Shown here piece after piece: positions 24,632 through 29,897 of a DNA stretch of 32,796 nt. The notes below the pieces were generated by a model, which was not told the origin of the DNA, ran no database searches, and was given only the letters and a program-made list of their open reading frames with translations. Numbering within the stretch: position 1 is the first letter of the stretch; every line of letters starts with the position of its first letter. The position numbers and the translations under genes were made by a program. This DNA comes from a virus: positions 1-32,796 of the IMG/VR virus record IMGVR_UViG_3300027861_000121, one strand, 5' to 3'.

Positions 24632-26446
24632 TTAAGGTATGGTTGTCGGAGCTAAGTCTCCTTCTTCCATATTTATTGAAAATGCATTACCAGAGGATTC
24701 GGACGCTGCGTTTATTCCTGTTGAAGTAACTGTTAGTGCTGTAGATTGATCTTTATTAATCGCATCATAATAATTAGTGTTACTTCCTACCATATCTGCT
24801 AATATAGACGCTGAAGCTCCAGCTTCAAGTACTACATCGTCACCACCTTCGGTAGTTACCTGATCACTAGCTTGAGTAACTATATTTCCTAAATTGGAAG
24901 AAATAGCACTCTCTAGTTTCCAGTTGTTGCTGTATGTTGAGTCTGGATAATCATTTCCATCTCCAAATCTCCACCAAGCGGTACAGCCATTAGCTATAGT
25001 TGATGGGGTTTTTGTCCTGTTAAACAATTCTAGAGTTGAAGCGCTATCCATAACTTCGTTGTATATGGCAATTTCATCTATAATTCCAACATACTGCTCT
25101 GGTGCTCCAGACTCTCTAGTTTGCCCAATCAGAACTGGAAATGGGCCATTGTCTCTGTCCATTGCTGCTGTAGGGGCGGTAACAGCTGTAGGGGATAGTG
25201 ACCCACCATAAACTCCTGTTTGAATTTGTAGAAACATATCCGAAAGTGTAGGCCCTATTTTATATGAAACCCTAAAGAAGTTCCATTCGTTAAAAACTAC
25301 GGCTTGAGTTACTGAATTGGTTAATGTTCCGTTGTAGTATACTCTAAATATTATTTGAGTGTTGTTGATTTGATATATTTCCCACCCTCCAGCTTGAGTT
25401 GAGCCAGCGCCTCTTACATCATTAGCGTTTATTATGTTTTTAATAAGTAGTCCTGGTGTTGGTTTTATCCATCCGGTTACTGTAAAGTCATTAAAATATA
25501 TCCCTATATTGTCTTCATTTCCAGCACCGTTTCCTAGTTTATATACGGTTCCGCCAGGTGTTCCTAAAGGGGGTGCGGTAAATCCTAAAGCATAGTTGCT
25601 TTCTAAGTTTACATCACTATGTTCTGGCCAAGCATACCAGTTTTCTTTCCATATTGGATTATCTCTTGTGCTCCAATATCCTTGAATTGCAGAACTTAAT
25701 GTATAATTTCCCTTATCTGTAGTAGGGTCTATTGGGGTTCCTAAATTATAGAATTCTAAAGCCATTGCATCGGTGAAAGCTCCCTCCCATGTTACTATTT
25801 CTGCCATTTCCCCAGCATAGTATACGCTTCCTGTTATATTTACACCTATACCTCCAGCCCTAGGAACTTTAGTTGCTCCATAAGCAGTATCTCTATATGT
25901 TATATTTCCTGATCCGGTACCGGGGTTAAAAACTGTTCCCCAAGCGTTAGTTGTAAAGTCTACAATAGATGGTAATCCATTAATCCAGCATAACGCAGTA
26001 GGGGTGTCTAAACTTCCGTTAAATGTAACTATTATTTGGTTCCATTGGTTGTCTGTTAATTGCCCTTCTGATAATCCAGTTTTTCTACCCGAAGCTGTTG
26101 ATGAAGCTGAATTACCCATTGTAACCTCAACTCTTCCTGTAGAGTGTGTGGAAATTCTCATCCCTGCAGACACATCACCGTTAGGTCCTATACAATTGTT
26201 ACCCCATAGTGGTTGGGTAGCAAAGCTTGAGGATTTAACCCACATAGAAACAGTATAATTATTAGAGGAAACTGCTGTCTGATTTGGTATTAAGTTTTTT
26301 GTAGATGTGCTAGAAGTTTGAAAAGCTATATACTCATCTACTCCGTCAAATACGAACGCCTTATCAACAATAAAGCTACTTCCAGCTGCTCCGCCTGGCC
26401 TCTGGTTAAATACAAAGGATGCTCCTATGCCGACTCCACTAGACAT
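24632..26446 (-). CDS. Large adhesin with two LamG/concanavalin-like domains
   Basis: 604 residues with two jelly-roll lectin-like domains. The first (about 25-236) has FVFDGVDEYIAF, YTVSMWVKSS, WNQIIVTFNG and ALCWINGLPS, the standard strands of LamG_3-type domains. The second (about 285-490) has FTVTGWIKPT, WNFFRVSYKI and GIIDEIAIYNEVMD. Such domains bind glycans, so this is a strong candidate for a receptor-binding or surface-adhesion protein. The C-terminal 100 residues are Ser/Thr/Asn-rich and acidic with no recognised fold. There is no signal peptide, in line with a virion protein. It follows the 162-residue gene without a gap. Whether it forms fibres, spikes or decorates the head is not decided by the sequence. 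Confidence 0.75.
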   Translation of the reverse strand: MSSGVGIGASFVFNQRPGGAAGSSFIVDKAFVFDGVDEYIAFQTSSTSTKNLIPNQTAVSSNNYTVSMWVKSSSFATQPLWGNNCIGPNGDVSAGMRISTHSTGRVEVTMGNSASSTASGRKTGLSEGQLTDNQWNQIIVTFNGSLDTPTALCWINGLPSIVDFTTNAWGTVFNPGTGSGNITYRDTAYGATKVPRAGGIGVNITGSVYYAGEMAEIVTWEGAFTDAMALEFYNLGTPIDPTTDKGNYTLSSAIQGYWSTRDNPIWKENWYAWPEHSDVNLESNYALGFTAPPLGTPGGTVYKLGNGAGNEDNIGIYFNDFTVTGWIKPTPGLLIKNIINANDVRGAGSTQAGGWEIYQINNTQIIFRVYYNGTLTNSVTQAVVFNEWNFFRVSYKIGPTLSDMFLQIQTGVYGGSLSPTAVTAPTAAMDRDNGPFPVLIGQTRESGAPEQYVGIIDEIAIYNEVMDSASTLELFNRTKTPSTIANGCTAWWRFGDGNDYPDSTYSNNWKLESAISSNLGNIVTQASDQVTTEGGDDVVLEAGASASILADMVGSNTNYYDAINKDQSTALTVTSTGINAASESSGNAFSINMEEGDLAPTTIP

Positions 26447-26935
26447 TTACCAGTTAGCTATTAACTTGGTTGCGGTTGTTCCAGTTGAAAATACTTTGTA
26501 TACTTGAATTGGTACAAAAGTTCCTGCTGGTATAGCTTCGTATGTTACTACACTTCCTCCTACTGTTTCAACCTTTAGATTACCTGGTGTTGCTGGTCCT
26601 CCTACGTATATTATACAACCTTCAGATCTGTTAAATTCTGGGTTTAAATATAAAGTAAATGAGTTTCCTGCAGACATAATATTAGCTGAAAGCGAAAGTA
26701 ATGTGTTGCTGTCTACTGCTGTAACTGTTGCGATAGTTTGTGTTGAGTCATTTACCACTATAGCTCCTGCTTTTAATTGGGCTACATTAAATAAATCTGT
26801 AGCTACTTGAAGTTTGCTAGCTACTGTTGCACTTGCTGCACCGGTTATAGTTCCTGAACTAGGTACTGGAATGGGAATAGTGTCGCTAGGTATAACCTCC
26901 GCTGCTAATCCTGGTTGTAATTTCTGGTATGCCAT
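26447..26935 (-). CDS. Virion-type protein with a beta module shared with the head paralogue
   Basis: 162 residues, beta-rich, low in charge. The middle (DLFNVAQLKAGAIVVNDSTQ, VTAVDSNTLLSLSANIM, GNSFTLYLN) has the same order of turns as the insertion in the 173-residue protein at 7562-8083 (NIFAPVAVGDIV, NNNLTLT, GEVFYIH). The C-terminus (YVGGPATPGNLKVETVGGSV then YEAIPAGTFVPIQVYKVFST) resembles small phage head or tail decoration proteins. It heads the fibre operon and its stop abuts the LamG gene. Exact role unknown. Confidence 0.6.
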   Translation of the reverse strand: MAYQKLQPGLAAEVIPSDTIPIPVPSSGTITGAASATVASKLQVATDLFNVAQLKAGAIVVNDSTQTIATVTAVDSNTLLSLSANIMSAGNSFTLYLNPEFNRSEGCIIYVGGPATPGNLKVETVGGSVVTYEAIPAGTFVPIQVYKVFSTGTTATKLIANW

Positions 26936-26941
26936 AATGTT

Positions 26942-27091
26942 TTATTTGTTTTTGTAAGGGAAGATGTCATTCAAGGTTCTTCTACGCCTATCGCACCCAC
27001 AGTCTTTGTTTTCAAACATTTTAGAAATACCTGTCACATCAGTAAATTGCTTTATTGTGTCACCAAATCCTTCTGCTTGTTTTTTTTTCAT
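26942..27091 (-). CDS. 49-residue conserved phage protein with DCGC motif
   Basis: A short frame that reads MKKKQAEGFGDTIKQFTDVT, then GISKMFENKDCGCDRRRRTL and NDIFPYKNK. The order FGDTI, TGI, DCGCxxRRxxLN, FPY is a pattern I know from many small genes of Bacteroidota and marine phages, which is why I call it despite its size. The two cysteines and the Arg-rich stretch suggest metal or nucleic-acid contact; no function is known to me. A TATCTTTG element lies 22 bases upstream. Its ATG overlaps the ATG of the plus-strand gene within the same CATG. Confidence 0.75.
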   Translation of the reverse strand: MKKKQAEGFGDTIKQFTDVTGISKMFENKDCGCDRRRRTLNDIFPYKNK

Positions 27092-27542
27092 GAGTTTAAT
27101 TCGTTATCATTGCAAAGATAAGAATAAAATACAATTTAAAGTGGCTCACGAATTTTTAAAACATTGGAGAGTTGTTAGATACCTCATAAAAAAGCAATAC
27201 GACCTAAGTCAGCAAGATTTAGAGATGCTTTTATTCCTATATAGTGAAGGAAGGTTTACTAAGGATGATTTTTCTTTTTATGAAGGTATAATGTCTTGGG
27301 ACTCTCAAAGATTTGCTAGATTAAAGAACGATGGATGGATAAATCAATGGAGAAAAAACTACGGAAACAAAAGAGCCATCTATTGCTTATCCCATAGGGG
27401 TAAAACAGTGATGGCTCGTGTGTATCGTTTATTATTGGGAGAGGAAAAGTTTCCTGAAAGCGCCAGAAATCCTCTTCATGATAAAACTACCGGCTTTGAA
27501 GCTAGATATTTACAAACAATGAAGAAAATTAACAGAAACTAG
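27090..27542 (+). CDS. Winged-helix (MarR-like) DNA-binding protein, putative regulator
   Basis: 150 residues from the ATG at 27090 (MSLIRYHCKDKNK); an open frame extends back to 26964, but that part lies antisense to the DCGC gene and has unlikely sequence. The order of elements fits a winged helix-turn-helix: helix LSQQDLEMLLFLYSEGRFTK (about 37-56), recognition-helix region MSWDSQRFARLKNDGWINQW (67-86), a wing around NYGNKRAIYCLSHRG, then helix KTVMARVYRLLLG. It is the only clear plus-strand gene. I recall similar proteins in marine Bacteroidota phages. It is a candidate repressor or switch for the repeat-rich region or for the divergent genes; target sites are unknown. Confidence 0.75.
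   Translation: MSLIRYHCKDKNKIQFKVAHEFLKHWRVVRYLIKKQYDLSQQDLEMLLFLYSEGRFTKDDFSFYEGIMSWDSQRFARLKNDGWINQWRKNYGNKRAIYCLSHRGKTVMARVYRLLLGEEKFPESARNPLHDKTTGFEARYLQTMKKINRN
27113..27120 (-). promoter_or_regulatory. -7 element TATCTTTG before the DCGC gene
   Basis: TATCTTTG on the minus strand, ending 21 bases before the ATG at 27091. The element lies inside codons 8-11 of the plus-strand winged-helix gene. There is no TTG at a suitable distance. If active, the promoter is inside the coding sequence of the divergent gene. Confidence 0.45.
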
Positions 27543-27697
27543 TCTTGTTTAAAGGCTAATAACGCTTCTCTTAGTCCTAATCCAAAGAAAACACCGCTAT
27601 ATAATGGGTGAGCCTCTAATAAAAGGATTGCTCCAGCTGCACCAGCAGTAACTGCTTTAGATAACGGGTGATTTACTATCTCTTTTACTGTTTTCAT
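27539..27697 (-). CDS. Small membrane protein
   Basis: 52 residues: MKTVKEIVNHPLSKAVTAGA, then a hydrophobic segment AGAILLLEAHPLYSGVFFGL and GLREALLAFKQD. It should span the membrane once or form a helical hairpin with one conserved Pro. Related short proteins with HPL...AG...GLREALLAFK occur in phages as far as I recall. It overlaps the upstream gene (ATGA) and converges with the winged-helix gene with a four-base overlap. Function unknown; a holin accessory or superinfection role cannot be told apart. Confidence 0.6.
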   Translation of the reverse strand: MKTVKEIVNHPLSKAVTAGAAGAILLLEAHPLYSGVFFGLGLREALLAFKQD

Positions 27698-27834
27698 GGT
27701 TTTTTAGTTTTAGAAGTTAGTGTTTTTCGAAATATTCCCTTCATATCCAAGCCTCTTAGGTAATCAGTTTTACCTGGTTCGGTTGAAGTGTTCTCCAACT
27801 TTCTCCATCCTGAATGTTTCTTGGGAAAAGCCAT
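27694..27834 (-). CDS. 46-residue basic protein
   Basis: MAFPKKHSGWRKLENTSTEP followed by GKTDYLRGLDMKGIFRKTLT and a Lys-rich end. It begins with a one-base overlap with the upstream gene (TAATG) and ends with an ATGA overlap with the membrane-protein gene, so it is well embedded in the operon. The coupling at both ends is the main evidence that it is expressed. No motif recognised. Confidence 0.5.
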   Translation of the reverse strand: MAFPKKHSGWRKLENTSTEPGKTDYLRGLDMKGIFRKTLTSKTKKP

Positions 27835-28031
27835 TATTTCTTAACCATTGATGAGATATGTTTTCCTACACTCTCATACTTCATTCCATGGTCTCCGCCA
27901 TAAGCGTGTCCGTACATTTTTTTAGACATAGCTTTAGACTCATCTCTACGAGATTTCATAGATTGAGATTTCTTACCATGTTTTGCTCCTAAAGACTCAT
28001 CTAGTCTTGAATTATAACCTTGTTTTTTCAT
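27834..28031 (-). CDS. Small, strongly basic phage protein
   Basis: 65 residues from the ATG at 28031 (MKKQGYNSRLDESLGAKHGK); an upstream frame adds ten residues but starts inside the previous gene's stop region. The centre is KSQSMKSRRDESKAMSKKMY, and the end is HISSMVKK. The SRRDESKAM segment is a pattern I recall from many small phage proteins of unknown function. It carries a large positive charge with few acidic residues, as its neighbours do, which suggests DNA or RNA contact. Start of a tight run with the two next genes. Confidence 0.6.
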   Translation of the reverse strand: MKKQGYNSRLDESLGAKHGKKSQSMKSRRDESKAMSKKMYGHAYGGDHGMKYESVGKHISSMVKK

Positions 28032-28038
28032 GATTTTG

Positions 28039-28233
28039 TTATTTTTTTGATTTACACGCAAAGTTTTTTGCGAAGTTTGCTTTTTTTACAATTTTTTCTG
28101 AGTATTTTTTTGGATTACCCATAACCATCTTGGCAGCTTCACAAGGAGTCTTACCTTTTCCTTTAGCCCACTTAGAAAAGGATCCCTTTTCACTGGGTTT
28201 AATTTTAATATCTAACTCTTTCTTCTTTGCCAT
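28039..28233 (-). CDS. Small, strongly basic phage protein (IKPSEKGSF type)
   Basis: 64 residues from the ATG at 28233 (MAKKKELDIKIKPSEKGSFS). The order IKPS-x-KGSF, then TPCEAAKMVMGNPKKYSEKI and VKKANFAKNFACKSKK is known to me from short proteins in many phages, with variable central loop. A longer frame starting at 28305 would run through the end of the upstream gene and is unlikely. A TATATTTG element ends three bases before this ATG. The protein is basic and might bind nucleic acid; function unknown. Confidence 0.7.
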   Translation of the reverse strand: MAKKKELDIKIKPSEKGSFSKWAKGKGKTPCEAAKMVMGNPKKYSEKIVKKANFAKNFACKSKK

Positions 28234-28236
28234 ATG

Positions 28237-28244
28237 CAAATATA
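28237..28244 (-). promoter_or_regulatory. -7 element TATATTTG three bases before an ATG
   Basis: The minus strand reads TATATTTG-CAT-ATG. A transcript from this element would begin at or next to the start codon, so the message would be leaderless. No TTG is present at -33. See the finding on leaderless starts. Confidence 0.4.
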
Positions 28245-28517
28245 CTAATATTTTCCTCTTCTTGAGGAAGGGGAGCTCTTCTTGGACCCACCCTTGCCAG
28301 CCCAAAGGTTCTTACACGCCCAATACCTAGCTGTCAACTTAGACTTAGCGGAAGAACACTTATGGCGAGCTTTAAAACTTTTTCTAGCTGCTGCTGAGTA
28401 ATTGTGACCATATCCTTTAGCTCCGAAGTGTATTACTTTCTCTTTACCCCCTTCACATCCTTTGACCATTTTTTTCTTTCCTGGCCTTGAGGATGATCTA
28501 GGCTTATTACAAGCCAT
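28245..28517 (-). CDS. Basic DUF5872-like small protein
   Basis: 90 residues from the ATG at 28517 (MACNKPRSSSRPGKKKMVKG); a start at 28541 would add eight residues. The centre reads HFGAKGYGHNYSAAARKSFK, then ARHKCSSAKSKLTARYWACK and a Gly/Ser/Lys-rich end. The motif R-x-SFKARHxC...TARYWxC, with two spaced cysteines, is one I know from DUF5872-type proteins in phages and in large eukaryotic DNA viruses. The cysteines could hold a metal. Function unknown; a nucleic-acid or virion-core role fits the charge. Confidence 0.7.
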   Translation of the reverse strand: MACNKPRSSSRPGKKKMVKGCEGGKEKVIHFGAKGYGHNYSAAARKSFKARHKCSSAKSKLTARYWACKNLWAGKGGSKKSSPSSRRGKY

Positions 28518-28557
28518 TTTTGATTTGTCTACCCTAGTCATTAGTTAGTACTTCTTT

Positions 28558-28785
28558 TTATCTTCTTTCCATTTTGTTAGCCCATCTTTTTTGCCTAACC
28601 TTAGCTAAGGGACCGTCTGCGTTAAATATATCTTCACTCTTCGCTTCTTCTTTTCCATCTTTTTCTTCAGATTTAGCTCTTTCTTTATGAAAAGTTTCCC
28701 ACTCCTTAACTTTAGACTGATCGTACCTTTCTGTGTTTTCTTTAGACTTTTTCCTGTTGCTTTTATGCATTTTAGTATGTGCCAT
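28558..28785 (-). CDS. Small charged protein of the basic-gene cluster
   Basis: 75 residues from the ATG at 28785, one base after the stop of the upstream gene; the open frame continues upstream to 28854 but this would overlap that gene by 68 bases. N-terminal MAHTKMHKSNRKKSKENTER is very basic; the middle mixes Lys and Glu (HKERAKSEEKDGKEEAKSED), and the end LAKVRQKRWANKMERR is basic again. Helical and possibly disordered. No recognised motif. Confidence 0.55.
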   Translation of the reverse strand: MAHTKMHKSNRKKSKENTERYDQSKVKEWETFHKERAKSEEKDGKEEAKSEDIFNADGPLAKVRQKRWANKMERR

Positions 28786-28786
28786 A

Positions 28787-29101
28787 TTATGTTCCTCCTG
28801 TGTTACCTTTATTTTTTCTGCCCTTACCTTTTTTTCCACGAGCTCTCCTATCACCAGCTGTAGCAGACTTGCTGGCTCTATTCTTACTAGCTCTTTCTAG
28901 AACTATTCTTCCGTTTCTATGGGATACATCTCTACCGTCATAGTTTCCGTAAGTTCCAAACTCTCGATTCTTTTTATTATCGAAAACTCTTCTCTTAACT
29001 TGAGACGGTTTTTTATTGTACTCTTTTTGGTACTCGTTTCTTTTTTCACGAGCCTTTTTGTTCTTACGGTAATATCTAGCAGTTCTACTTAGTTTAGACA
29101 T
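28787..29101 (-). CDS. Conserved basic phage protein (TARYYRKN...GTYGN type)
   Basis: 104 residues. MSKLSRTARYYRKNKKAREK, then YNKKPSQVKRRVFDNKKNRE, FGTYGNYDGRDVSHRNG and SKSATAGDRRARGKKGKG. I recall this pattern (YY-x-KN, R-x-x-N-x-x-NR-x-GTYGNxDG-D-SH) from small proteins in many phages and some eukaryotic viruses; its place is often near head genes. It is strongly basic with no Cys. The D-x-SH/NG centre is reminiscent of HNH-type sites but lacks the full motif, so I do not call an endonuclease. A TATCTTTG element ends four bases before the ATG. Confidence 0.7.
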   Translation of the reverse strand: MSKLSRTARYYRKNKKAREKRNEYQKEYNKKPSQVKRRVFDNKKNREFGTYGNYDGRDVSHRNGRIVLERASKNRASKSATAGDRRARGKKGKGRKNKGNTGGT

Positions 29102-29105
29102 GCTA

Positions 29106-29134
29106 CAAAGATAAGCATAATTACAGAACTACAA
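29106..29134 (-). promoter_or_regulatory. Promoter: TTG-N18-TATCTTTG four bases before an ATG
   Basis: The minus strand shows TTG at 29134-29132, then 18 bases, then TATCTTTG at 29113-29106, then TAGC and the ATG at 29101. Spacing fits flavobacterial promoters, and the transcript would start at or beside the start codon. It would drive the run of small basic genes separately from the groEL-groES unit upstream, but it sits inside the end of groES. Confidence 0.55.
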
Positions 29135-29378
29135 CGACATCCTTTTCCTCGACAACAGTGTATAGATTTCCTTTCAATCTAATCTCGTGAGTTGTTAGTG
29201 TATTGTAGTATATTTCGTCATCTTTTTTAAGGTATTCAATTAATTTACCCGATGATATTATTTTTCCTTTACGATACCTCATTCCGATAGTATCTTCAGA
29301 CGTTAGTAAGAGTCCCCCTTGGCTTTTGTGAGACTCTTTAACTTCATCAACGATAATGTATCTTCCTAATGCTTTCAT
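29121..29378 (-). CDS. groES: GroES-like co-chaperonin, compact form
   Basis: 85 residues against about 97 in E. coli. First strand GRYIIVDEV (5-13); mobile loop 14-37 with the hydrophobic tripeptide LLL (23-25) in the context KSQGGLLLT, which matches KSAGGIVLT of E. coli; then RKGKIISSG, a short stretch KLIEYLKKDDEIYY and a closing EIRLKGNLYTVVEEKDVVVV. The roof hairpin found in bacterial GroES is missing between SSG and KKDDE, as in T4 gp31. The protein would cap the GroEL cage as a heptamer. It overlaps the 116-residue gene by four bases (ATGA) and is in the same operon as groEL, two genes downstream. A second, tandem GroES-like protein is encoded at 16758-17324. Confidence 0.85.
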   Translation of the reverse strand: MKALGRYIIVDEVKESHKSQGGLLLTSEDTIGMRYRKGKIISSGKLIEYLKKDDEIYYNTLTTHEIRLKGNLYTVVEEKDVVVVL

Positions 29379-29725
29379 TTAAATTTAACTTTATTTTCTG
29401 GAAAATTAGCTGCATCTTGTAACTCATTGTGCGTTTCAACTAGTTTTTGGAATTCATCTGCATTATTAAAGCACCAATCCCAAACAACTCCCTTCATTGT
29501 TGTCCTATCTACTCTTATGTGTTTTACCATATCTAAGAATAAATCAGCCATTTTCATCAACCCTTCCATTGTTGATGATTTAAACTGAGCCTCATAACCT
29601 GCCATTTCCATAATGTTTTTAAATGTTCCTACATACATATCATCATAACCGGGATAGTAATACACATCAAACGAATAACGAATATCTCCGTAATATTTTT
29701 CTCCTAAATCTTTTAGTGTTTTCAT
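29375..29725 (-). CDS. Unknown protein between groEL and groES
   Basis: 116 residues, MKTLKDLGEKYYGDIRYSFD, then a Tyr-rich stretch (VYYYPGYDDMYVGTFKNIME) and a helical second half with MKMADLFLDMVKHIRVDR and WDWCFNNADEFQKLVETHNE. No membrane segment or catalytic motif recognised. It lies one base after the 56-residue gene and overlaps groES by four bases, so it is translated with the chaperonin operon. It could be a client, an adaptor or unrelated. Confidence 0.6.
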   Translation of the reverse strand: MKTLKDLGEKYYGDIRYSFDVYYYPGYDDMYVGTFKNIMEMAGYEAQFKSSTMEGLMKMADLFLDMVKHIRVDRTTMKGVVWDWCFNNADEFQKLVETHNELQDAANFPENKVKFK

Positions 29726-29726
29726 T

Positions 29727-29897
29727 TTATTTGTTTTTAAATTTAACTGGATACTTAGATAAGTACGGAATCACATCTTTTAGTTTTGCAAACTTTATGT
29801 AATCCCCTTTCTCATCTAATACTTTTATCATTTTAATCACAATGTCTTGGCCGTCATAATCATATCTTACTATTTCAAGACTATGTGGTTTTTTCAT
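29727..29897 (-). CDS. 56-residue protein after groEL
   Basis: A short frame from the ATG at 29897: MKKPHSLEIVRYDYDGQDIV, then IKMIKVLDEKGDYIKFAKLK and DVIPYLSKYPVKFKNK. The ATG overlaps the groEL stop (ATGA), and the stop lies one base before the next ATG, so both ends are coupled to recognised genes. This is the main evidence that it is real. Charged and probably a small alpha/beta fold. No motif recognised. Confidence 0.6.
   Translation of the reverse strand: MKKPHSLEIVRYDYDGQDIVIKMIKVLDEKGDYIKFAKLKDVIPYLSKYPVKFKNK

Noticed and set aside
26964-27089. N-terminal extension of the winged-helix gene
   Set aside because: The extra 42 residues are antisense to the well-supported DCGC gene and are hydrophobic and irregular; the ATG at 27090 begins a coherent protein.
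28787-29101. HNH endonuclease call for the GTYGN protein
   Set aside because: A D-x-SH-x-NG segment is present, but the spaced His and Asn residues of a complete HNH site are missing.
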